Of a stretch of DNA of 38,196 nucleotides, positions 14,501-22,115 are shown piece after piece. The position numbers were made by a program, and so were the translations under genes. How positions within the stretch are numbered: the stretch's first letter is position 1; the number at the start of each line of letters is the position of its first letter. Location: contig JAPPGB010000115.1 of NCBI GenBank assembly GCA_028821475.1, positions 1 through 38,196 on the forward strand. The letters run 5' to 3'. Source of the DNA: Spirochaetaceae bacterium (lineage in GTDB: Bacteria > Spirochaetota > Spirochaetia > SZUA-6 > Bin103). The notes below the pieces were generated by a model that worked only from the letters and a program-made list of their open reading frames with translations, had not been told where the DNA came from and made no database searches.

Positions 14501-17254
14501 TCAGAATCCGTACTTCAGGCGGCGCAAGCGGAACGCGTCGTCGCCGCCGTCCACGGTTCGCACGATGGCGTCACGCACCGCCGGATCTTCGATAGCGCCG
14601 GCCTCGGCCACGCGTCCATGATTGGAGCTTGCCTCCAATTGGATCACCTGATCGGCGTCGCCATTCACGACGATGTTGGCGTTGTGCGTCGCTACGATGA
14701 TCTGGCGGCGTCCCTTGAGGCGCTTCAGCGCCGGTAGCACCGTGTCGAACAGGAATCGATTATCCAACTCATCCTCGGGCTGATCGATCACCAAGGGACG
14801 CTGGTCGCTGGTCTCCAACAGCAGGGAGAGCAGGACGCTGACTCGTTGTCCGCCGGAAAGGTCTTCCAACCTTCGATAACTACCGTCGTCCATCCGAAGT
14901 TCCAACACGTACCGATCGGGACAGCGAATGGCCGCCAACTCCCGCCGTTTCGCTTGGCTCATGGCTTCACGGAAAGTAGCTTGAACTGCGCTGCTCATGC
15001 CAACGGAGCCCAACCGATCATCGTCCAGAGCTTCAAGCAGATCGTGTGGCGGGGGTCGCCCGTCGTCAGACGTATCGTTCCACCAGCGTGTTACACCCCG
15101 CTGGTTCAGGCTACGGAGAAATCGATCCAACCGCCGCTGGTCACCTTGGTCAACTCGGCGGGCCACAAATTGACCGTTGAACTCCGATCGCACCGTCTTG
15201 AGGACGCGGTCAAAGGCCGCCCTAATCCGACTGGTGAGATCCGCCCGATCGTCGATCAGTGTTTGGAACGCACGCTCGGCGGATTTGTGCTGGTCCCATG
15301 TCTGCTTGAGCGTAGCCTCGTAGCTCGTGCGGAGAGAAGCATGGCTGCTGAGCGCTTGGAACTCCTTGATCTTCGCCGCGGCCAGGCCGCGGTCGGCTAA
15401 CCCTCGTTCCACGTCGGTCCGGACTGAGTGTTCGTGGTGTTGCAGTGCAGCTGCTGCCTTCTCCATCATCGCGTTCGTTTCTGTCCAGGTTGCAGTGACC
15501 GTCTGAAGTTTCCCGCGGATGCCTCTCCAGCGTTCGCGAAATTCCTGTGGGTTGTTGCTGATGCCCGCTGCCTGCAGGGTGTTAGCCAAGACTGCGCCGA
15601 TCTCGGGTATTTCGAGTGAGGCAGCCGATTGCAGCACACGGTTCAACTCACCCGCCAGTTGTCTTGAGCCATCCGCCGCATCCTGCCATTCCCTAAAGTC
15701 CCGAGATGCACGATGCAGGTTCTCGATGCCGGCGTCGGAGAATGCTTCGAGGTCCTCGGCAGCCTGTTGGCTTCGGTCGAATGCCTGGGCGGCATCGGCA
15801 AGATCCTCATCGAGCTTCGTCAGACGTCGTACTGCGCTGCTTAGCTCCCGGTCGAGAGCCTCCAAGCGGGTCTTCTTGTTCGTGATCTCGCCGATCTCGG
15901 AACTTGCCAACCGAGCGAGGATTTCTTCGATCGCTTCGGGGGCTTGCGCCAATCGCTGCAACTCGTTCTGCGCATGGAATACTGCCGGCCATCGCTCGTG
16001 AAGCGATGAGGTTGAGTCACTCCCAGGGCAATCCAACGAGATCGCCGGCAATCCGCCGAGGAAGCGCTCCCGCGCGCGCGCTTCGACCTGGGCCCTGACC
16101 GCTTCGTCCTGCGGCAGCCTTGCACCCACGTACACGCGCAAGCCGTCGAGCAGGGTACTCTTGCCGGTCATGCTCCCGCCGATGATGCAGGTCAGGTCGG
16201 GGCTGAGGTCAAATCGTGAGTCGCGGTCGTCGGGAGAGCCAAAGAAGGCAGCCCGTCCATTCACCGTAATCGACTTCAGCCACGGGCGTTCACTGACCGT
16301 CACGTCGGGAGCGGGAATCTCGGACAGATCACCGCACTCATTGCGCTCGTAAGCGATGCGCATGCGGGAGTCGCTCGCTATGAAGGCTTGCCGTAGCGAT
16401 TCTATCCTGGGGCTCGCAAGCTTGAACCACGTATGGCGTTTACCAATGTCCTTGACCCGGTATGCATCACTCCCGTGAAAGAACGCTTGTCGGTGTTCTG
16501 CCATTCCGTCTGTCAGCCACCGACGTTTACGCACCGTATCCACTGGCAGTTTCATGTCACCGAGCTCGAGACCGGCTATCTCATCATGCCGAAAGAGCCG
16601 TAACACTTGCGCTTTCTGTGCACCTAGCAATCCCTTGTCATCGTCGATGTGAGGTGCGAGTGTCAGGTAGTTCCACCGAGAAGCACCGCTCCGTGTTGCC
16701 ACGCGAGCTTGGAATTCGCGCAGCTCCCGGAACACACTCGGAGCGCTCTTGCTGGACACTTGTAGCTCGGTGTCGTGCCAAGGAGACACGCCTCCCATCA
16801 GCAAGTCGAACGCTTTGAGATAGTGTTCGCGGCCGATCTCGGGATCGAATATGAACAGCAGGTGCAAGCCGCTCTTGCCGTTGTTCAGTGACGGTTCGAA
16901 ACCCGGAAACACGGCGTATATCTTGTCCCTGAACGGTATGCCGCCGTCGTCCACACCTGCATTCCACTCCTCGACGATCCGCCATGCCGCGCTGATCCCG
17001 TCGTCGACTCGGGGCGAGTGGGGCGTGACGGCGATCACGCGGACGTTGTGCTCGACGGCCTGTTTCAGGAAGCATCGAGCGTAGGCTGTGATGGCTTGTT
17101 CCGAAGTCGCCGGCCCTGGCACGCCCGGCGGCATCTTCGCGCGGCCACCGGGAAGGTCGTCAATGGTGTGGACGTGCAAGTCAGTCTTGAACCAGCGTGC
17201 TCCCGGGACTTCACGATGCCAACTGTCAGTCTTGTTCCGAGTGAACCCAGACAT
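14501..17254 (-). CDS. PHP-domain / SMC-like ABC ATPase (TrlF-like)
   Basis: The 917-aa product (ATG 17254, with GAGG about 10 bases upstream; the frame is open to 17329) fuses three parts. Residues about 18-320 form a PHP metal-dependent phosphoesterase-type domain with KTDLHVHT (His-x-His), VTPHSP, FPGFE, LAPHIDD and FFHGSDAY. About 335-380 contain the ATPase start with Walker A GGSMTGKS (about 359-366). A long helical middle, rich in Glu/Arg/Ala and probably coiled-coil, leads to the second ATPase half with signature LSGGQR (about 799), Walker B PLVIDQPEDELD (about 820) and H-loop VATHNAN (about 857). This SMC/Rad50-like organisation with an N-terminal PHP domain corresponds to what databases call TrlF-family AAA-like ATPases. 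The final metal residue of the PHP set is Tyr rather than His in GSDAY, so phosphoesterase activity is not certain. Local G+C is lower than in the flanking operons (31 of 60 at 16441-16500), suggesting acquisition by transfer. Confidence 0.88.
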   Translation of the reverse strand: MSGFTRNKTDSWHREVPGARWFKTDLHVHTIDDLPGGRAKMPPGVPGPATSEQAITAYARCFLKQAVEHNVRVIAVTPHSPRVDDGISAAWRIVEEWNAGVDDGGIPFRDKIYAVFPGFEPSLNNGKSGLHLLFIFDPEIGREHYLKAFDLLMGGVSPWHDTELQVSSKSAPSVFRELREFQARVATRSGASRWNYLTLAPHIDDDKGLLGAQKAQVLRLFRHDEIAGLELGDMKLPVDTVRKRRWLTDGMAEHRQAFFHGSDAYRVKDIGKRHTWFKLASPRIESLRQAFIASDSRMRIAYERNECGDLSEIPAPDVTVSERPWLKSITVNGRAAFFGSPDDRDSRFDLSPDLTCIIGGSMTGKSTLLDGLRVYVGARLPQDEAVRAQVEARARERFLGGLPAISLDCPGSDSTSSLHERWPAVFHAQNELQRLAQAPEAIEEILARLASSEIGEITNKKTRLEALDRELSSAVRRLTKLDEDLADAAQAFDRSQQAAEDLEAFSDAGIENLHRASRDFREWQDAADGSRQLAGELNRVLQSAASLEIPEIGAVLANTLQAAGISNNPQEFRERWRGIRGKLQTVTATWTETNAMMEKAAAALQHHEHSVRTDVERGLADRGLAAAKIKEFQALSSHASLRTSYEATLKQTWDQHKSAERAFQTLIDDRADLTSRIRAAFDRVLKTVRSEFNGQFVARRVDQGDQRRLDRFLRSLNQRGVTRWWNDTSDDGRPPPHDLLEALDDDRLGSVGMSSAVQATFREAMSQAKRRELAAIRCPDRYVLELRMDDGSYRRLEDLSGGQRVSVLLSLLLETSDQRPLVIDQPEDELDNRFLFDTVLPALKRLKGRRQIIVATHNANIVVNGDADQVIQLEASSNHGRVAEAGAIEDPAVRDAIVRTVDGGDDAFRLRRLKYGF

Positions 17255-17284
17255 TACATCCAAACCTCGGCGATTCCCCGGTGC

Positions 17285-17314
17285 ACTATACGGTACAGCA
17301 CCCGCGCTTACCAA
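17285..17314 (-). promoter_or_regulatory. Promoter of the PHP-ATPase / AlbA_2 operon
   Basis: On the minus strand TTGGTA (17314-17309) and TATAGT (17290-17285) are separated by 18 bp and lie about 30 bases before the ATG at 17254. Both boxes match the sigma-70 consensus at four or five positions, a good promoter for this GC-rich genome. Confidence 0.55.
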
Positions 17315-17318
17315 CCGC

Positions 17319-17334
17319 TTCCCTTGCAAGGGAA
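17319..17334. promoter_or_regulatory. 16-bp perfect palindrome next to the -35 box (candidate operator)
   Basis: TTCCCTTGCAAGGGAA is a perfect 16-bp inverted repeat with no loop, lying 4 bases upstream of the -35 box of the PHP-ATPase operon. This is a typical site for a dimeric DNA-binding regulator. The AlbA_2 protein of the same operon is one possible ligand, but that is inference. Confidence 0.45.
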
Positions 17335-17395
17335 CGCATTCTGTCCGAGGATGCCCGTCGTTGGGACCACTTCATCGTCACCGGTTGTCAGCCCG

Positions 17396-18574
17396 TTACG
17401 CGCTGCGGTAGAGCTTGGTGAGGGAGAACTCGCGGTGGCCGAGGGTTTCGGCGCAGGTGAGGCGGCCGTTGCAGGTGCGGAGGGTCAGGTCGATCAGGGC
17501 GTCGCCGGCCTCGTCGTAGGTCATCTCGCGGCGCAGGATGCCGGATACGTCCAGGTCGATGTGCTCCGCCATGGTGCGCGCGGTGCGCGGGTTGGCGGTG
17601 AGCTTGATCACCGGCTCGATCGGGTGGCCGATCACGTTGCCCTGGCCGGTCGGGAACAGGTGTACCACGAAGCCGGCCGCGGCCTGCAGGGTCACGCACT
17701 CGGCGGCCGCCGACGAGGTGTCCATGAAGTACAGCCCCGGCCTGTCGGGCGGCTCCTGGGCCGGCTCGAGCACGTCGACGAAGCGCGTGCTGCGGCCGAT
17801 CTTCTGCAGGTTGCCGAACGCCTTCTCCTCGATGGTGGTCAGGCCGCCGGCGATGTTGCCCTTGGTGGGCTGCGACTCCGACAGGTCGCTGGTCTTGTGC
17901 GGCTCGATCACCTCGTCCATGTACGCCTGCCAGGTGGCCAGGAACTTCTCCTTCACGGCGGCGGTGGCGGCGCGCTCGGCGCACACCTGCTCGGCGCCGG
18001 TGAGCTCGGAGGTCTCCCCGAAGCAGGAGGTGATGCCGAGCGGGTCGAGCTTGTCGAGCAGGTTGCCGACCGTCGGGCAGGAGCCGCTGCCGGAGGTGGT
18101 GTCCGACTCGCCGCACTTCATCGACAGGTGGAGCTGGTCGATGCCGCACTCCTCCCTGCGCAGCTCCGAGGCCCAGATCGCGAATTCCTGGGCGGTGCGG
18201 GAGGCGGCGGCGATGGTGGCCAGATCGCCGTGTTCCTCGATCGAGAAGCCGGCCACCGGCTTGCCGGTGGCGCCGATGCCGTCCACCACCCGCGCGGTCC
18301 AGCCCGGCTCAATGCCGATCACCACGCACGCCGCGACGTTGGGGTTGCAGCCGGTGCCGATGATGGTGCGGAAATACAGCTCCAGGTCGGCGCCGAACTG
18401 CAGGCGTCCGTAGGCGTGCGGAATCGCGAGCGTGCCCTTGATGTTGTTGGCCACCGCCTCGCAGGCGGCGTTGGAAATGTCGTCGAGCGGCAGGATCAGC
18501 ACGTGGTTGCGGATGCCCACGCGGCGGTTCGCGCGCCGGTAGCCCCAGAACGAACCCGGCAGAGTCGCAGCCAT
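17396..18574 (-). CDS. suyB: UxaA-family lyase, resembling (2R)-sulfolactate sulfo-lyase large subunit SuyB
   Basis: The 392-aa product belongs to the UxaA/GarD (altronate/galactarate dehydratase) family: [20 protein letters not shown] at the start, [39 protein letters not shown], a [10 protein letters not shown] cluster whose conserved Cys is of the type that binds the metal centre, [17 protein letters not shown], and the closing [14 protein letters not shown]. The detailed sequence, and the split into a small and a large subunit, recall SuyB, which with SuyA cleaves (R)-3-sulfolactate to pyruvate and sulfite. Altronate or galactarate dehydratases are usually one longer chain with the SAF domain fused. 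The start lies 1 base after the stop of the small-subunit gene, so the pair is coupled. It closes an operon with a sugar-type ABC importer, which may bring in the substrate. Family is certain; the sulfolactate assignment is from remembered similarity and moderately sure. Confidence 0.75.
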   Translation of the reverse strand: MAATLPGSFWGYRRANRRVGIRNHVLILPLDDISNAACEAVANNIKGTLAIPHAYGRLQFGADLELYFRTIIGTGCNPNVAACVVIGIEPGWTARVVDGIGATGKPVAGFSIEEHGDLATIAAASRTAQEFAIWASELRREECGIDQLHLSMKCGESDTTSGSGSCPTVGNLLDKLDPLGITSCFGETSELTGAEQVCAERAATAAVKEKFLATWQAYMDEVIEPHKTSDLSESQPTKGNIAGGLTTIEEKAFGNLQKIGRSTRFVDVLEPAQEPPDRPGLYFMDTSSAAAECVTLQAAAGFVVHLFPTGQGNVIGHPIEPVIKLTANPRTARTMAEHIDLDVSGILRREMTYDEAGDALIDLTLRTCNGRLTCAETLGHREFSLTKLYRSA

Positions 18575-18575
18575 G

Positions 18576-18860
18576 TTACCAGCGCCTCGTCTTGACGTTG
18601 TGCACGTGTACGTGACGGCCCGCGCCGATCGGCGCGATCGCGCGTCCGATGTCGTGGCCGTACTTGATGATGGAGTCGCCGGGGGCGATCTCGGTGAGCG
18701 CGATCTTGTGCCCGAGCGGAATCGGATCGTGGGCCCGTATGGTGACCGTGACGTCGCCGTCCATCAGCCAGCCGGTCAGCTCCTGCTCTGCCCCGATGCC
18801 CTCCGCAACCGCCACTCCGACGGTATCTTCTTTATGGTGAATAACATAGTGCGTAGCCAC
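18576..18860 (-). CDS. suyA: SAF-domain small subunit, resembling sulfolactate sulfo-lyase SuyA
   Basis: The 94-aa product is a stand-alone SAF/UxaA N-terminal domain: FVIHHKED-like start ([17 protein letters not shown]), [30 protein letters not shown], and [20 protein letters not shown]. The HVHVHN ending is the conserved feature of these subunits. In split enzymes such as SuyAB this subunit completes the active site of the large one. The GTG at 18860 is the only reasonable start; the upstream gene ends TAGGAGG, so its stop codon runs into a strong Shine-Dalgarno sequence (18876-18880), although the 15-base spacing is long. Directly followed by the large subunit. Confidence 0.75.
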   Translation of the reverse strand: MATHYVIHHKEDTVGVAVAEGIGAEQELTGWLMDGDVTVTIRAHDPIPLGHKIALTEIAPGDSIIKYGHDIGRAIAPIGAGRHVHVHNVKTRRW

Positions 18861-18879
18861 TGGTGTCCGTGAAATCCTC

Positions 18880-19734
18880 CTAGCCTTTCAGCGCTCCGCT
18901 GGTAAGTCCCTTCACGATGCGCTCGTGGAACAATACATAGATGATGATGCTCGGGACGATGGTAACCACGATCGCCGCGAACATCGCCGTGTAGTCGGTA
19001 AAGAACTGGTGCACGAAGTGGCGGATGCCGAACTGGACGGTGCGCACCTGCTGGCGCGAGGTGAGCAGCAGGGCATAGATGAACTCGTTCCAACCGAACA
19101 GGAACACGAACGTGCCCGCGGTCACCAGGCCCGACTTGGACAGCGGGAACACCACCTTGGTGAAGCGCTGCAGGAAGGTCGCGCCGTCGATCACCGCCGC
19201 CTCCTCCAGCTCGAACGGAATCGACTTCATGTAGCCGTGCATCAGGTAGGTCGAGATCGGCAGGTTGATCCCGGTGTAGGTCAGGATCAGCGCCAGCCGC
19301 GTGTCGTACAGGCCGAGCGCGTTGATCAGCCGGAAGTAGGGCGCCATCAGCCCGATGATCGGGATCAGCACGCCGGCCAGGATAAGGCTCAACAGCACCC
19401 CGCTGAACGGAAACCTCTCGCGCGCGAACACGAACGCCGCCATCGAGGTCACCAGCACGGTGATCGCGGTGGACGCGAACGAGATGATGATGCTGTTGCG
19501 GAACAGGCCGAACAGCCCGGCGATCCGGAACGCCGTCACGTAGTTCTGGAACTGCCACACCTCCGGCAGCGCGAACGGCCGCGTGGTCAGCTCCAGGTTG
19601 GTCTTGAAGCTGGAGATCACCAGCCACAGCAGCGGCACGAACGTGAACACCAGGAAGAACCCGAGCACCAGCCACTTCCCGGTGCGCCCGGATGCCACCC
19701 CGAAAGTCATCCGCGCGCCGGCGATATCGCTCAC
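18880..19734 (-). CDS. Sugar-type ABC transporter permease (MalG/UgpE-like)
   Basis: The 284-aa product is an inner-membrane permease of the carbohydrate uptake 1 type. Six hydrophobic segments are recognisable, beginning WLVLGFFLVFTFVPLLWLVI. The cytoplasmic coupling motif reads ELEEAAVIDGATFLQRFTKV, followed by FPLSKSGLVTAGTFVFLFGWNEF, characteristic of MalG-type proteins. It pairs with the permease encoded at 19744-20634 (9 bases between them) and the binding protein at 20720-21985. No ATPase gene is in the operon, so a shared MsmK/UgpC-type ATPase encoded elsewhere is expected. Its stop overlaps the ribosome-binding site of the following SAF-domain gene. Confidence 0.93.
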   Translation of the reverse strand: MSDIAGARMTFGVASGRTGKWLVLGFFLVFTFVPLLWLVISSFKTNLELTTRPFALPEVWQFQNYVTAFRIAGLFGLFRNSIIISFASTAITVLVTSMAAFVFARERFPFSGVLLSLILAGVLIPIIGLMAPYFRLINALGLYDTRLALILTYTGINLPISTYLMHGYMKSIPFELEEAAVIDGATFLQRFTKVVFPLSKSGLVTAGTFVFLFGWNEFIYALLLTSRQQVRTVQFGIRHFVHQFFTDYTAMFAAIVVTIVPSIIIYVLFHERIVKGLTSGALKG

Positions 19735-19743
19735 CGCGGCCTC

Positions 19744-20634
19744 CTATTGCGCCGACTCGGACGCGGCATCGCGCCTGCCGACGGTGGTGCGGATCAGCGT
19801 GATCAGCGCCAGGCCGATCAGCACCAGCGTGCCGCCGGTGGCGTTGGCGTGCCCGTAGTCCAGGGCGGCGGTCATCTTGTAGAGTTGCAGGCCGAGCACC
19901 GTGGTGCGGAACGCGGGACCGCCGTCGGTGAGCAGGAAGGTCGCCTCGAAGTGGCGCAGGGCGAAGGCGGTGGCCAGCGTCATGGTGGTGATCAGGATCG
20001 GCTTGAGCATCGGCAGGGTGATGTAGCGCTCCTGCTGCAGCACGTTGGCACCGTCGAGCTGGGCGGCGTCGTAGTAGCTCTCCGGGATGGTCATCGCGTA
20101 GGCCAGGATGATGATCATGAAGTAGCCGATGTAGAACACTTCCTGGGTCAGTATGGCCGGCAGCGCGGTGGCCAGCTCGCCGAGCCAGTTGCGCGTGAGG
20201 TGCGCCGCCCCGAGCCGTTCCAGCGCCTGGTTGATGATGCCGTACTCGGCGTTGTAGATGGCCCGCCACATCATCGCGATCGCCACCTGGCTGATCACCA
20301 CCGGAACGAAGTAGACCGTGCGCAGCAGCCGCCAGGCGAACGGCTGCCGCGCCAGGATCATCGCCACCAGCGCGGCCAGCGCGATCTTGCCGACCGCCAG
20401 CGCCGCCACCCAGACGAAGTTGTTGCGTAGCGCGAACTGGAACTGGCGCGCCTGGAAGTTGTCAAGGTAGTTCTGCACGCCCACGAACACCGGCGCCGTG
20501 ATGCCGTTCCACTCCAGCGTGCTGATCACGAACACGAAGCCGAGCGGGTACACGAAGTACATCGCGAACAGGGCCAGTGTCGGGGCCAGGAACACGGCGC
20601 GCCAGAACCAGACCCGGCTGGACCGCACTGTCAT
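19744..20634 (-). CDS. Sugar-type ABC transporter permease (MalF/UgpA-like)
   Basis: The 296-aa product is the partner permease. It starts with a short basic tail and a first membrane helix (AVFLAPTLALFAMYFVYPLG), and carries the EAA-type coupling motif in the form SYYDAAQLDGANVLQQERYI followed by TLPMLKPILITTMTLA, as in UgpA/MalF proteins. GGGAGGCGG about 8 bases before the ATG is a good ribosome-binding site. An intrinsic terminator lies just upstream (20657-20696), so its expression probably depends on read-through from the binding-protein gene. Confidence 0.93.
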   Translation of the reverse strand: MTVRSSRVWFWRAVFLAPTLALFAMYFVYPLGFVFVISTLEWNGITAPVFVGVQNYLDNFQARQFQFALRNNFVWVAALAVGKIALAALVAMILARQPFAWRLLRTVYFVPVVISQVAIAMMWRAIYNAEYGIINQALERLGAAHLTRNWLGELATALPAILTQEVFYIGYFMIIILAYAMTIPESYYDAAQLDGANVLQQERYITLPMLKPILITTMTLATAFALRHFEATFLLTDGGPAFRTTVLGLQLYKMTAALDYGHANATGGTLVLIGLALITLIRTTVGRRDAASESAQ

Positions 20635-20656
20635 CGCATCACCGCCTCCCCATGCG

Positions 20657-20696
20657 AAAAGAAAACGACCCGCCGCCTGGTGAGACAGCGGGTCGT
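20657..20696 (-). terminator. Intrinsic terminator/attenuator between binding protein and permease genes
   Basis: On the minus strand ACGACCCGC pairs perfectly with GCGGGTCGT (20696-20688 and 20673-20665, 14-base loop), followed by TTTTCTTTTC (20664-20655). This is a classic rho-independent terminator. It lies 24 bases after the binding-protein stop and 20-odd bases before the permease start, so it should lower permease expression relative to the binding protein. Confidence 0.85.
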
Positions 20697-20719
20697 CCCA
20701 TCATCGAACTCCGGCCGGG

Positions 20720-21985
20720 CTACCGGTTGGCGTCGACCAGCATCTGCACGAACTCGGCCGGCGTCGCCTCGCCGAGCGCCATCGCCGCGAGCGCCTCCTT
20801 GAACGTGTCCACCACCTGCACCTTGTGGGCGACGGTAAGCGGAGGGATCACGAACGTCGCGTCGCTGCTGGCCTGCACGAACGCACGCTGCAGCGGGTCC
20901 GCCGCGTCGGTGAGCTCGTACTTGATCGAGAACATCGATCCCGCCGACTCGCTGACGAAGCGGACGTTCTCGGGATCGGTCATGAACTGCATCCACGTGA
21001 CCACCGCCGCGCGCCGGTTCGGATCGTCGGTGTTCGCGGCCGCCAGGTTGGACAGCATGAACCCGATCTGGTGGCCGTGGTGGTCGCCGACCTGAGGCGC
21101 CGCCGCCACCTTGGTGGCCGAGTAGGTGTCCGGCGCGTCGTTGCGGATGCGGCCGATGTACCAGGGGCCGTTCAGGAACACCGCGGTGTTGCCGGCCATG
21201 TAGTGGCCGCCCGACACGCCGGCGTCGCCGCCGACCGCGTCGCGGGTGGTGTTGCCGTCCTGGTACAGGCGCATCAGCACCGCCGCCGCCTGCTCGAACA
21301 CCGGGTCGGACAGCGGCTTCGACCACACGTCGGGGCCGCCGATGCTGCCGGCCAGGTGGCTGAACCACAGCATGCTGGTCCACGCGTTGCCGCCACCGGT
21401 CATCTGGCTGGTCGGCACGATGTCCGCCGCCTTCAGCGCGTCGGCCAGCGCCCAGAACTCGTCCATCGTTGCCGGGAACTCGTCGTACCCGACGGTGGCG
21501 AGGTGCGCGCTGTTGTACCAGATCGGCGTCAGGCCGATCTCGTACGGGACGGTCTTGGTGCGGCCGTTGCGCGTGCTCGCCTCGATATAGCCGGACACGA
21601 AGTTCTCCGACCACGGCCCGCTCAGTTCCTCGGTGAAGTCCATCAGCACGTCGGAGTCGTAGTACTGGAAGGTGGTCGGGTTGGGGGAGAAGATGAACAG
21701 GTCGGGCGCGCTGCCGCTGGCAAGCTGCGTATTCATCTTGTCCGCGTACCCGTCGTAGTCGGGGATGCCCTCCAGCTCGATACGAATCGCGCCCTCGTTC
21801 TCCTCGTTGAAGCGCTCGATCAGCGCCGCGATGGTCTCCGACTTGGAGTCGGGCGGCACCCAGATCGTCGGCCAGTCGAGCACCACCTCGCCTGCCGCCC
21901 CTTCCTGGCCGGGGGCACCCATCACCGGCGCCGCGGCCGCCAGCACCAGGGCTCCCACCAGGAACCCCATCAATAGTCGTCGCAT
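20720..21985 (-). CDS. Family-1 (sugar-type) ABC solute-binding protein
   Basis: The 421-aa product is a family-1 extracellular binding protein, the class that serves MalFGK/UgpAEC-type importers. A signal peptide (MRRLLMGFLVGALVLAAAAP) is followed by VMGAPGQEGAAGEV, and the mature protein has the family hallmarks IAALIERFNEENEG, then YADKMNTQLASGSAPDLFIF, GNTAVFLNGPWYIGRIRN and GHQIGFMLSNLAAAN. AGGAGG 4 bases before the ATG is near perfect. The ligand is not predictable; such proteins bind oligosaccharides, glycerophosphodiesters or other polar compounds. Given the SuyAB-like lyase downstream, an organosulfonate or an acidic sugar is possible. Followed by a terminator, consistent with higher expression than its permeases. 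Confidence 0.93.
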   Translation of the reverse strand: MRRLLMGFLVGALVLAAAAPVMGAPGQEGAAGEVVLDWPTIWVPPDSKSETIAALIERFNEENEGAIRIELEGIPDYDGYADKMNTQLASGSAPDLFIFSPNPTTFQYYDSDVLMDFTEELSGPWSENFVSGYIEASTRNGRTKTVPYEIGLTPIWYNSAHLATVGYDEFPATMDEFWALADALKAADIVPTSQMTGGGNAWTSMLWFSHLAGSIGGPDVWSKPLSDPVFEQAAAVLMRLYQDGNTTRDAVGGDAGVSGGHYMAGNTAVFLNGPWYIGRIRNDAPDTYSATKVAAAPQVGDHHGHQIGFMLSNLAAANTDDPNRRAAVVTWMQFMTDPENVRFVSESAGSMFSIKYELTDAADPLQRAFVQASSDATFVIPPLTVAHKVQVVDTFKEALAAMALGEATPAEFVQMLVDANR

Positions 21986-22008
21986 ACTTCCTCCTGTTGC
22001 GTCCCCTG

Positions 22009-22037
22009 AAATAATCGAACACGAGCCCGCGGGTCAA
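22009..22037 (-). promoter_or_regulatory. Candidate internal promoter before the family-1 binding protein
   Basis: On the minus strand TTGACC (22037-22032) stands 17 bp before TTATTT (22014-22009), or 15 bp before the better -10 GATTAT (22016-22011). Either fits a start site close to the AGGAGG. The AT-rich -10 area stands out in this genome. Confidence 0.4.
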
Positions 22038-22115
22038 GTTCCTGTGTCACTCCGTCACCCCGGCCGCGACGAGTCGGGCGTGCATCCATGAATCCGGGCA
22101 GGACCAGCGCCCCGG

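Noticed and set aside
17319-17334. Rho-independent terminator for the operon to the right (suyB end at 17396)
   Set aside because: The palindrome has no loop and is not followed by a T-run; its position next to a promoter fits an operator better.
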